This document shows, one piece after another, positions 21,940-33,134 of a stretch of DNA of 64,000 nt. Numbering within the stretch: position 1 is the first letter of the stretch; every line of letters starts with the position of its first letter. This stretch comes from Polychytrium aggregatum. Taxonomy: Eukaryota > Chytridiomycota > Chytridiomycetes > Polychytriales. Location of the stretch: positions 806,001 through 870,000 of the forward strand of contig NW_026516216.1 in NCBI RefSeq assembly GCF_025602895.1. The letters run 5' to 3'. The translations under genes were made by a program, and so were the position numbers. The notes under the pieces were generated by a model, which worked only from the letters and a program-made list of their open reading frames with translations, was not told where the DNA came from and searched no databases.

Positions 21940-22514
21940 ACGAGGCCACTGACGCCTCGATCTGCTCGCTGCACGCCCATGTACCATTCGCCTGTGTTTG
22001 TATGAATATACAGTCAATCCAGAAAGAAGTAGGACAGTTACTCTGGCATCAGCGACACAAGTTTGCTGATCCATAGGCTCCAGCGTGCAAGCCATGCGAT
22101 TGTTTCCCGTCCTGGTTGGCAATATCGTTGTGTGGTGCATTCACTCGACCCTCTGGACAGCTCCATGGTGCATCGATATCAAGATACTCGGCCTTCTCGA
22201 GTCGCTTGGCTTCCCGGCACTGTGAGGAGACAGCTGGCCGTATCGGGCGAGGTCAGGTGACCGTCCCTCCCGGTCGATGGACAACCGGATCGAGCCAAGC
22301 CGGGCGGGATGCAGGCCAAGCCACGCGGCGGAGTTGCGGCTCCAAAATTTTTTTTTTCCTCTTCGTGTTGCTGAGGGCGCTGTGCTGCATTCTCCACAGC
22401 AGCGACCAGCGATCCTCACAGCAGCGGCCCTGCGCTTGTCACCAGACAGACCCCACACCCCACACCACACACACTCCCTACTCTGGAAGCCGACGACAAG
22501 ATCTAGCCGCCGAT
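21940..22514. promoter_or_regulatory. Intergenic region with the IMP4 promoter
   Basis: A long A/T block (AAAATTTTTTTTTT) near 22346-22360 precedes the IMP4 ATG by about 160 bp. It resembles the A/T blocks upstream of ESF2/PNO1 and TIM50. A CACACC-rich stretch follows near 22450-22475. No gene was seen. Confidence 0.45.
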
Positions 22515-24694
22515 ATGATTAGACGACAGGCTCGTGTAAGTCAATGGCGAGCATCCAGAACTCCATCGAACTGCGTGGCAGCGGCGTGGCGGCGACACTG
22601 GCCTCGGAACACTGAGGAGCGCAAAGCAAGTGGCATCCAGCGGGAGTCAGCCATTCCCAGAAGCAATATGGAATCAAAGATAACACATCCGTATGCGCCT
22701 GACCTGATCTGCTGACCTCGCCTGTGACTGGTGCTCTGCAGATGCGCCGGGAGTACCTGTACCGGAAGGCACTCGAAGCAAAGGATCTCCAAATCCATGA
22801 GCGGAAGCAAAGCCTCAAGGCTGCTTTGGAGGGTGAGCGATTGCGTCTGCAATAAGTTTATCCACACGAATGTCCCGACCTTGCAAGGAACAGCCCCACC
22901 TTCCTTTCGCGACCGAGTCTATGGCTGGCATAACGATGCAGTTGGAATCGCTCGATCGAGATCCGAATCTGACGTCCTGGGTTTGCGTCGCTTGTGATGC
23001 TGCGTGCAGATGGACGACCCCTCTCTGGAGATATCAAGAAGGACGAGGCCCTGAGGAAGGATCTGATATTCGACGAAGGGCAAGCAGGTGAGCGCAGCGA
23101 CGGGCAAACAGGGCTGCTTCATGCATATGCACAGTTTTTGCTACGCTCTGCAGAACAAAGCCGATCTCCCTGATGAGATGCGCCGCCTTTTGTCGGCAAA
23201 GCGCTGTCAAAGTCTCTTCACCCAGTGTTAAATTGAATGCCGCCATGTTTCTGTAGCTCCGACGACGCACATCGACGATGAATATTCGCGAGCCGGAGAA
23301 CAGGACCCGAAAATCCTCATCACCACCAGCAGAGACCCCAGTTCGCGATTGGCCCAATTCGCAAAGGTCTGGACAGGAACATCGGCAATATTCGAGGTTC
23401 TGTTGCCCTTTGCGGGGCGGCGATGCCATCCAAGTGCGCGCACACAGACACCACATTCGAAACAACGACCACCACAGTTGACGCTCTGCATCTGGGATAC
23501 TCTCATTGCTCAATGCAGGAAATGCGCCTGGTTTTCCCCAATTCGCAGCGCATCAACCGTGGCAACTACGTCATGAAGGAAGTCGTTGAGGCCTGCAGAG
23601 CCAACGATGTGACTGATCTCATCATCCTGCACGAACACCGCGGCGAGCCAGGTGAGGCATCTAATCACTGTGCGGCGAAGGTGCCCAGAAAGCAGGGGCG
23701 CGGCGATGTGTGTCATCGAAACAGGGTGGCTCGCAGCGACTGTGCTTGCGAGTGCCAGTTACTAACCGGAGATCAATCGACTGCTTCCGTGTGTCCCAGA
23801 CGGCATGGTTGTCTGCCACTTTCCGTATGGTCCAACGGCATACTTTTCACTGCACAATGTGGCTCTGCGCCATGATATCGACAATCGCGGCACCGTTTCG
23901 GAGCAGTTTCCGCATCTGATCTTCAACAACTTCAATTCCAAGCTTGGAAATCGGGTGAGCACCCTGCCTAGCCCTAGCATCGATTCTGTACAACAGAGCT
24001 AAAATCCGATGAGCATGATGAACCTTTCTGGCGGCCCGTCCCACCAAGCCATCGGACTAAGCCCGTCGTGTCTGATGTCGATGCACAGATCCAAAACATT
24101 CTCAAGTATCTGTTCCCTGTCCCAAAGGAAGACAGCAAGCGAGTCATGACGTTTTCGAATGAGAGCGATTTCATTTCGTTCAGGTACTTCAAAGATCCTG
24201 GAACGTGCAATCCACGAGCGATCCAGATAGCCCATTCACCAGCACCGAGAGATGTGCATCTCGTTTGACTGTCCTCCAGTGCGAGCGCTTTGCTATTCTC
24301 AGCTTCGGGGTCCGGATACGGTTGTTTAACGGCGTGATCTCGGTATATCACAGACACCATGTCTTCTACAAGGCGCAGGATGAAGTCAACTTGGTCGAAG
24401 TCGGACCGCGCTTTGAAATGCGAGGTAAGCGTGCGACCGGCCTCTTTTGACCTGGAGCAAATCAACTCCACTTCCCAAGCCATGTTCATGTCTCTCCAAG
24501 AGACAGCCCTGTTGGCCAGAATATCGTATCATGCTTGCATATGGCGAAATCGTTACTGACTGAGGATCGCTGATGCATGCGCCGACGATGCAGCATACGA
24601 AATCCGGCTAGGAACCGTCGACATTGCCGAGGCGGACATTGAATGGGTCTGGAGGCCCTACCAGCGCACGGCCAAGAAGCGGGATCTGCTGTAG
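22515..24694 (+). CDS. IMP4: U3 snoRNP protein Imp4
   Basis: Brix-domain component of the small-subunit processome that helps U3 snoRNA pair with pre-rRNA. Nine exons close in frame to 284 residues: 22515-22535, 22742-22832, 23010-23087, 23257-23366, 23519-23651, 23800-23954, 24089-24183, 24354-24424 and 24594-24694. The first exon encodes only seven residues (MIRRQAR). Exon 2 continues with [16 protein letters not shown]. The Brix core shows [95 protein letters not shown] and EVGPRFEMR. The end, [18 protein letters not shown], matches the family. Length is close to human and yeast Imp4. Confidence 0.96.
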
Positions 24695-25096
24695 ACAAGC
24701 GAGCAAGTACCGCTGGTGCAGCCAAACAGCGACAGCAGCTACTGGAGGAGAGCCCCTGTGTCGATGGAGGTTGCAACGTTCAATGAAGGGTCAACGAAGG
24801 GTCAATAAAGGATTAATAGTCGGGCAGACGCAACAAGCGCACCTCCCCTCGCCGTGAAGAGATCGCTCGATACATGTGTGCATGTGGTTGCCGATCGATG
24901 CTAGTAAGCAGCAGACAATGCTGATCCGAACTGCTCGCTGCGGCCGCATTTTCGCTGCCTCATGGGAGCTGCTCCCGAAGGTCATGCACCAGTCGCATTA
25001 TCGGCGATGGGAATCTGTCAATGCCCACACCATTGGATACCGGATGAACGTGTGTATTCAGAAACAAGACGAAGAAGCAGCCGAAAACAATGTCCC
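24695..25096. other. Convergent intergenic region
   Basis: About 400 bp lie between the converging IMP4 and Reeler genes. Short direct repeats GGGTCAACGAAGGGTCAATAAAGG occur at about 24788-24811, and AATAAA near 24804 may serve as an IMP4 polyadenylation signal. Nothing else was seen. Confidence 0.45.
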
Positions 25097-26029
25097 CTAG
25101 AACAGGGCAAGAGCACCCAGAACAGAGAGCAGCAAGGCAGCACCAAAAGTCACGGTATGGGCGTCGGACTTGCTGGCGGCGGCCGTGGGAGAGCTGACGG
25201 AGGCAACTGCGGAGGGATGGTGAGATGAAATTAGTGACGGATCTGGAGAGCAGCTCCAGCCAGGCATGTTCTGGGCACATCGCACCGCATCGCACGAGGG
25301 CGCCGATTATCGATGCCGTCTTTCCAAGCCAATTTGCCAGACCCAGCCGCGTCAAAGAAATATCTTACTTGAAACCTGAACAGACGACGAGTTGGCAGAG
25401 GCAGTGGGCAGAGTTGCAGAGGTAGTCAGAGCTGCCGAGGCAGCGGATGTAGGGGCACCGGCCGAGGTGGCAATGGGGGCAACACCAGAGCTGGCAGCCG
25501 AAGAAGCTCCGGCAGGGGCAGAGGCAGGGGCCGGAGCAGCAGCGGGGGTGAGAACGATTGAGGTAAAGATGTCAAAGTTGGGCATGCCCGGGACGATGGC
25601 GCCCTGGAAGTGGATGTTGCCGCTGACAGACGCAGGCGGGTTCCAGGTGAAGGTAGTGCCGGCGTTCTTGATATCGGCGGTGGAATGGGTCAGCCATGCA
25701 GTGGGATCGCTGCCAGTGCACTCGGGCATGGAGCGGAAGCCGCTGCCGATCTGCCAGGTGCCGACACGGGTGGTGCCATCATCGAGGGTGGCATAGAGCA
25801 GCACACCCTTGAAGGTACCGCTGCCCTGGACGGTGATGGTGATGGGCGAACCAGGGGTGTATTGGCCCGAGGAGGCCGAGAGACTGAAGCCCGAGGGGCT
25901 CTGGGTGAAGCCCATGCCCATATGGATGGTGGTGGCATCGGCGTCGCAGGTGCCGGCGCCGGTGGGATAGGCGAAGGTCGAGACGGCCGAGGCCAGGACG
26001 AGAGCAAAGGCAGAGAGGAGCTTGACCAT
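25097..26029 (-). CDS. Secreted GPI-anchored Reeler-domain protein
   Basis: There are two exons, 25369-26029 and 25097-25206, with a GTAAGA donor, giving 256 residues. A clear signal peptide (MVKLLSAFALVLASAVSTFA) is followed by a Reeler-type beta domain with spaced cysteines: GTCDADATTIHMGMGF, YTPGSPITITVQGSGTFKGV, then MPECTGSDPTAWLTHS and TFTWNPP, ending NIHFQGAIV. An Ala/Ser/Pro-rich stalk follows. The second exon gives a Ser/Ala spacer and a hydrophobic tail (TFGAALLLSVLGALALF) typical of GPI attachment. It is probably a cell-wall or surface protein of the sporangium or zoospore (inference). Codon use is strongly GC-biased compared with nearby introns. Confidence 0.85.
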
Positions 26030-26551
26030 GGTGAATGTGGGCGATGCAAAGGAGTGCAGGATGATGCGAAGGGAGAAGTGCGACGCAGACGGCAGGAGGA
26101 GGACACCGACCGCAGGTGAATGTGATGCGGACAGGAAGATGGGTGCGATGCGATGCGATGCGATGCGATGCGGACAGGAAGACGGATGCGATGCGATATC
26201 GGAGCGAGCCCAAGAAGGCAGGTGCGCGCACACACGCGTCGCGTCGGCGCGGTGCCACACACGCTCTCTTGCCATTGCGACAGCCAGAGGCGCACTGGCT
26301 GCGCAGAGCCTCTGTGCGCCCCTTGCGTCTTTGCCCTCTGTGTTTGGCGGACAGACGCGTCGGCCACGTTGTGCCGATTTGCTGAGCCACGTGCGGGAAA
26401 TCCCAGGAGGGGTGGACCTGTGCCACCGTGGCCCGACCATCAAATGCAGAGGTGCGAGGGACGGTTGTTGCGGTGGCCGCATGTATTGGTTCCGCTGCCG
26501 ACCATGAAGCGAAGCAATGGAGCTGCAGGAGCGCCCTGCTCCTGCCATCGC
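26030..26551. other. Upstream region of the Reeler gene with a GATGC repeat
   Basis: This stretch holds the promoter and 5'UTR of the Reeler gene, followed by the 3' end of the next gene on the same strand. A TGCGA pentanucleotide run (about 26144-26172) and scattered GATGCG copies dominate the first 150 bp. Minus-strand frames stay open through here but encode only low-complexity Ser/His-rich peptide, so I do not extend the Reeler protein upstream of its signal peptide. Confidence 0.5.
26144..26172. repeat. GATGC pentanucleotide repeat
   Basis: About six GATGC-type units run head to tail upstream of the Reeler gene, with further single copies nearby (26122 and 26185-26195). Confidence 0.85.
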
Positions 26552-29500
26552 TTACAGACGCGGGCGGGGCACCGCCGGCAGAGAGCCGCTCCTCCGTTGC
26601 GCATCGCGCACAAGCTCCAGATACCAGCCGATGCACTGTGTCTTGCGTGTATAGTCCAATCCGTCTTGACTCGCAATGGTATCGAAGAGGAACCGCCACA
26701 GCGTTGATGCCGGAGCCTGGGTCGGGGATATGGCGCCTTCCTCGCCGCCGCCAGCATCCCGCATGACCCACAAGCGTAGCGCCGACCATCTCTGGAGGAG
26801 GCTACGGGCCCGATCTGCGTCCTCAGCCGCCGTCCACTCGACAGCCGGGTCGTGACTGCTGTCTTCCAACAGAAGATTCAACGATCGAGGAAAGGCCTCA
26901 TTGTCGCCAAGCATTACCCAGCGGATGGCTTCAAGCAGCGGGACAAGACATCGTGGGCGGATGTGTCGGATCTGATCAATCAAGACCATGCACAACTGCT
27001 CAAATCGATCCGGAGGCTTGGTCGATGCACCGGCGGGTCCGGAACTGGAGGGGCCCGAGGGCAGGGTCGCGGCGCCCTCAGTCAATGCAGTATTCAACTG
27101 ACCCGAACGGACAGTTTCCGTTTTCGGAGCCTGTCCCAGATTCGACAATTCGGGCCGAGAGTTGTACTCTGGGATGGCAGGTGTGGCGACGGACTCGGGT
27201 GCGGTCACAGACCCGGAACAAGTCGCCATTCTGGCTTCGGTCACGGCTTCGATGAGAACGAGAATACACTGTAGGGATAGCACATCGCTTGTGCTCTCGG
27301 TCGCAAGTTGGTGGGCTGGTGCGTTCGGTGCTGGGGCCTCATCCATGCCATGTTCGGAATGCTGCAGAATATCGCTGGCAATGCGGACAGGGTCGGCAAG
27401 GATATAATCTTGACCATCGTCTAATTCTTCCTCGGGCTGATCTTCGGCGTCCAGATGGTCGGGGGAATCGTCGTCCATGTCATCCTGGGCCGTCAGGCTT
27501 TTTCTAGTGAGAGCCTTGCGACTGGCCTGGCTTTGCCGGGAGAGCGTCGAAATAGAGACAATGATACTCCGAAAGCATCCACGCAGAAGCTCCAAGTCCA
27601 CGGGATCCGGAAAGTGCTGATAATTTGGACAGCTGTCAGCATAGGCTTGAACACAAGGCGGCCTTGATCCTCATGCGTATCCTTCGGAGGATCTTCACTC
27701 ATCCGAGTGAGCACCAACATACACATGCCGACAAGTGTGTGCCAGCATAGTCATCTTTCCATGAAGCAGCCTACCTCGAGCAGGGTACGGCAGTACCACA
27801 TGGTAAACTCGCCAATGAACCGAACCCGTTCATTCCAGAGTCTCGAGTTCTCGATTAGCTTGGTCTTTGAGAGCCGCCAGCACATTTCGGAGACAACGCC
27901 AACACAGACCATATGACTCGCCTCGAAAAGCTCAGTCAGCTCGCTGGCTTGGCGACTGCGATCGCCCATCGCCATGGCAGATCCAGGCGGCCGACTACAC
28001 ACAATGTACGGAGACATTTGTGGGAGGAGTTGGTGCAAGAGCACATCGTCGCTTATAATTGGCAGCAGAGCCCGCACCAATTGTTGGTAGAACAGCAGCC
28101 GGCAACGATGCACGACACAGTTGCTAACTAACCATCACATGGCATCAAGAAATCAACTGGTCAGTTAGGATCTTACAATATTCCTGCCAAGGAATATATA
28201 GTGCCGCTTCTTGGCTGAAGCTTACCGCCAGATCCGCGATATTCGGGCGTCAGTCCATCCATCATTGCTTCGAATGGCGTTGCCTGGCGAACAGAGCGGC
28301 CCGCAGCCTTGATATTCCTGGCGACGATCCAGCGCGTAATTTCGGAGAAGGTGTGGTTCCAGGACGGGAACATGCTTGATCCGAAACCGGTCGCAACAAA
28401 GTGAAGGTGATAGAAACACTCGAGAATCGTTGTGAAAATTTGGTGCTGAAGCTCTGCCCATTTGGCGCTGGCTCTCATGCGCAGGCGATTTCTATGAAGA
28501 CTGGACTGCACATATTGCTCAGATATGTATGCCACCGCAAAAAGGAGTGTTTTGAGAATCTGCATGGTACCGACGAGCGCTGGATTGTCTGATGGGATGC
28601 AAGGGTAGTGAGTCGAAACTATCAAACCCGCACAGGATGCACTGAGTCTTTGCCCGGTCCCCGCTGGAAACACGCTCACCAGCCACTTGATCGAGGGATG
28701 CTATATTCGCCGCCCAGTCTTCTGCTGTGGAGCGGCATTTGTTGCGGATGCTTGAGAGACATTGCGACAAGGTCACATATTATGAGTTTGATATCGTCGT
28801 TTCGTCGAGCACAGCTGCTGGCGTCGCCAGAGGAGTCATTGGCACAATACGCAAGCGAGCGAATGTCAACTCACGTTTCGAAGACCTTGACGAGGCCAGC
28901 GAATGACGGAGGCTCTTCTTCGTGGGAAAAATAGATAGTTGCCAGCATGTCTGCGAGCGCCCGCGTCATCGTCGGGATTGCTGAAAAGTTTGCAGAATAC
29001 AGGTCCCTATCGGATTTTTCAAGAACAATGTCGTAGTGTCGGAATCGTTCGGCAGAAATACTTCCGTTTCCTGTGGACAGGCGCTTGGTGTCTCGGAGAT
29101 GACCAGAAAGCTCGAGAAAAAAGCCAGGCGGAAGCCCAAGTGTCATCGGAGACTCAAAAATGAAGCGTGCACCAAGATCCGTGATGGTCTGAGCGGAACA
29201 CAGCGATGCGTCAGCTCATGGCCGCCAAAAGGGCGTTTGCGCGTTCACTACGACTTTGGATGCATGATAGACATCGACTCTCATTCGCCTGATAATCGCA
29301 ATGTACAAGTGACTGGGCGATGCTGGACAAACCTCTAAATCGTCGAACTGCGGCGGCGCAAGACGAGGGATATACACGTTCTCCAGTTGGGTCATTCCAT
29401 ATCCAATCGATTCCTGGAGAACATCTACAGATATAAAGTGGTCTCAGACTGTGTTGATCGATAGGTGCGATCCGAGTGTCCGCTGCGCCGCATCTGGAAC

Positions 29501-32500
29501 GGCCGAGCGGATGACAAGACAGTCCATGATGAGCAATGCAGTCATGGTTGGAGTACAGACAACTCTGCCAGCTCATCTTTCCGTCTCTGTTCGTCTCGGC
29601 GCACACTCGTGAGGCTTGAAAAAGTGTCTCAAGAATTATCTGGTCGACTCGCTTCATAGTCTTGCTTGGTTCCTTGGACATGCTCGTCATCCTTTTGCGG
29701 CCCCGTCTAAAAACATAGAGTTTTAGTGGTGAGTGTGCCTTTTTTAGGATCTACTCTCCCTCGGGGCTTACCTGAGTCCAACTAGAGCAAAAATCGCTAT
29801 TGCCAACGTAAGAGTCGACTGTCGGTGGCTGGCTTCATTGTCGATCATGGGTGATATGGCACTATTGGATATGCTTTCGATGGCTCTAACAGCCCACGTT
29901 CGCATCGACTGCAATCCCGATACAGCACCGTCGGAACTCTCACGATCCATGCTGTTCTGCGAGGTGACTAGCCAGTCCTGGAGCCTCCATTTCTTTTGCG
30001 ACCGAGAATCCCGTTCTTGGCTCGGGAAAGCGTCGCCATGTTCCAGAGTCTCTTCAAATAATGATGACACCAGCAGACCACGCCTAATAAATCCATCGGC
30101 CGACTCCTGGTAAAGCTGAGCCACGTCGGATCCGGTATTGACGCGCGAAAACGTGTCGACGACAATCATCGAAAGCTGTATGCTTTCCTCGGGATCCGCA
30201 CGAGCCATGAAAAAGGCCAGGGCCGAGGCCAGAGCTTCTAACTGCTTGATGCTGGAGATGTGAAAACGCAACGCCGCTGTGGATGTAAGTACGATGAACA
30301 ATAGAGCTATACGAATCTCGGGAATTGAGCCGCAGCTCAACCCGGAGGCTCCACGTTGGTAATTTGACCAGCATCGATCATCGGGTATACACAGAATTGG
30401 CGAGGTCCACCATCACGAATACGTACTCGGGCATGGTCGGCGTCAGGGCAAGCGAGGATTTGATGCGATTGAAATGATGACCGCCACTTTGAGTTTTAGC
30501 TGTGCCCACAGCCACAGTCACAGCCATGACCGTTGTCACGGCAGCATCATAATCATGAGTGGGTGGTTTCTTGATCGATTGCCACATCAAACCTACACTT
30601 GCTACCAATCGCAGAGGAGTGTTGGGCAGACCACCAAGCCGGTCAGCGCCAACAGCTTCTCCGACTTCCCTGCGTCCACCTACCAAGGAAGATCAGTAGA
30701 AAGCGCACAAACGCCGACATGACAGGGACCAATTCTTCCTGGATCACATGCGGTGCAAAGACACTCGAGTTGGCAATGTCCTCAAAAACATCGACGTTCT
30801 GGACATCGTCTGGAGGTTGGATGGAGGGAACGAGCGATCAGTTGGATCACGCAGCTGCGATCATAACATCTACTGAGCTAGGTCATAGTCCTTACCTGTT
30901 TTTTGAAGGTATCCAGTCCAGACATTGAGCAGATGGATCAAGCCTTGAGCTTCGGTTTGGCCCGGAACCATTGTCCACTCGGTCCATCGATCATGCAACA
31001 GCACCGCCACGTCCCGAGAAAACCACTTGGTTGGAAGCTGTCCTATATACTGTGCGAGAAGTTCCAGATTCAAAACGGCCTGGAAGTGTGCAATCCACAC
31101 AAACAATGCAGGAATAGATCCCAGGCGTCAGTAAATGGTCTCTAATCAGTGCGGCAATAGTGTTACTGGCGGTAGCGTCGAATTCGAAAGCTTTGCCGAT
31201 CGTTGACATCTGAAGCCTCGGCAAGTGCACTTGACATACCGACACGGTGCCCCCGAGATAGCGAGCCATCACTATGGACCAGCTGCTGGAAGCAAGGTCC
31301 GCCAGTTTGTCGACATCGGCGACGGAGAGCTTGGCCGTGGATTTAGAGCCGGCGATCCAGCCCTGTTGACGAAGGCCATGGAATCGAATGGTCTCAAGAA
31401 TATCTTGAACAGCCACGTTGCAGGGAATATGACTGGCGGTGCGGAGAACCGAGTGACAGTCAGCCAAGCTCGACTCATCTCATGGCTGTCACCGACAGCC
31501 GTCGTTAAGCACAACCACAGCGGGCAGGTGCCGCAGAGTCGACTCAAGCATGTCCGATTGGAAATGCTCGATAGCGCCTTACCGCCCAGTGTCCTCTGCG
31601 ACCACAGACTCGACTTGCAGATTGATATCCGAGAAGCATCGATGCCACAATCCTGGGGCCAGTGAGGTGCGCTCTGTGTCCATGATGGCCAGTTGCTGCG
31701 GACGAGAGATCGTTCGTCAGTGTTGCACTGTGTGGGAGCGGGAAGCTGAACATCAAGTCTGGGCGCCGTTGCAAGCACACCGAGCGGATCGCACTTGCAG
31801 CAGTTCCGAGATCACACCTTGGCTTGGATCTTGGCGACAATCCGCTCCAGGACTGCTCGGGTTGTGATGCAATCCCCAACCTCGAATACGCGAGATGGAG
31901 CTGTGGGGAGAAAATAGGCAATATACAGACAGACCAACCAGAAAGTCTCGATTGCCTCAGCATTGGGCTTTGCTCGATCGCTCCTGCCGATGATTTGATC
32001 AAGTTGAAAACGTGAGCTCATGGGACCGTCAGCTCTCTCGGCAAGCGATGCGAGGCATTGCGCACTTACAGGTCATTCCCCATCGCAATCGATGCCCATG
32101 ATCCTTTTTCCAGACACTCTTCGACAGATGCCCAGCTCAAATCTGTCGAGTCAGTGATATCGAGGACGTTTCCGAGATGCGGTAGAGAAATCGGATCAAC
32201 TGCAAACACCAGGGCCGCCGAGACAACGGATGGTGGCTCTGCAACCCGAAGAAATGTGATTCAGTGAGTGCATATCGCCATCCTATAGATGTGTATCGCC
32301 GAGCGACCGAGCCATCTCGGATGAACGCTCGGCAAGAGCCACAAGAGCTCGTTTGCCCACCTTTGATCAAAGTCTCGCTGTCGGCGCTGGTTTTCAGGTG
32401 CATCAACGGCCTCAGCACCCGGGCGAGACCCTGGAGCCGACCATGCTGCAGGGTCGTGACAAGATTCCAGATGCCAGCCCGGATGCTGGGCGGAACATGG

Positions 32501-32532
32501 GCCGAGATGCAGTCATTGAATGCCGGAATCAT
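26552..32532 (-). CDS. Large helical protein of uncertain identity (one gene or two)
   Basis: About a dozen minus-strand exons with good GT-AG borders form a long alpha-helical protein. A possible start is at 32532 (MIPAFNDCISAHVPPSIRAG). Readable blocks are LARVLRPLMHLKTSADSE, IETFWLVCLYIAYFLPTAPS, DILETIRFHGLRQQGW, KWFSRDVAVLLHDRWTEW, QLEALASALAFFMARADPEE, GMTQLENVYIPRLAPPQFDD, FIFESPMTLGLPPGFFLEL, LLFAVAYISEQYVQSS, LLPIISDDVLLHQLLPQM and LTELFEASHMVC. The final 350-residue exon (26552-27600) includes an acidic patch. An in-frame stop at 30378 could end a first gene, but a GTACGT donor just before it allows read-through by splicing. The LFEASH block and following helices faintly recall fungal peroxin Pex8-like proteins, but this is too weak to name. 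Confidence 0.55.
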
Positions 32533-33134
32533 GGGAGGATATGCAGAACGCGGGGTGGACGAATAGAGAGGTGGCCTGTGAGAGACCGAGGCTCGATGCG
32601 CAGGTATCGGATGCGGCCTGAATGCAGAGGATGGTGGACAGGAGCGAGGCCGGATTCTGGCGACCAGGGCGGGCCTTGAGGGTGTCGATCGTGACGGTGC
32701 ATGTGAAAGCCCCGCGGCATGTGGATGGAAGCGCGATGGGCGATCCTTCCCAAGAGCAGAGCATCTGACACATGCAGACGGCTCGAGTCGATGGCCCGCT
32801 GAGGTGGTGTGTTGTCGGGACGATGGAGCAATCCAATGTTGCTCACGATCTTCAGCTGACAGCCTGAGTATACGGCTCGCGGCTCACCATCAGTTCCTCG
32901 CCCGACGTCCTTCTCCCTCATCTGCGAAATGCGCTATTACACAGACTGCATCTGCGGCGGCTCGCTGGTGTTCGCCATGTCCACTCGTTCTACGCAGCTT
33001 CTTACTCACCCAGGGCACTGCACGCCAGGCCCATCCTGGATGATGCGACCAACAGCAGTGTATGCTGGCTGTATATTGAGGCAGCACGCTCTCAAGTAAC
33101 ACCTTCCCAAGTAGCCCCCCCCTTCCGATGACTC
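32533..33134. other. Region between CYM1 and the large helical gene
   Basis: This probably holds the promoter or 5' exons of the large helical gene. A minus-strand frame from about 32770 to 32513 (MLCSWEGSPIALPSTCRG...) looks coding-like but cannot be joined cleanly to the next exon. The CYM1 3' end lies at the right side. Confidence 0.4.

Noticed and set aside
25779-26789. Long minus-strand frames upstream of the Reeler gene that could extend it or form a separate gene.
   Set aside because: They encode low-complexity Ser/His/Pro peptide over GATGC repeats, while the signal peptide at 26029 gives a natural start.
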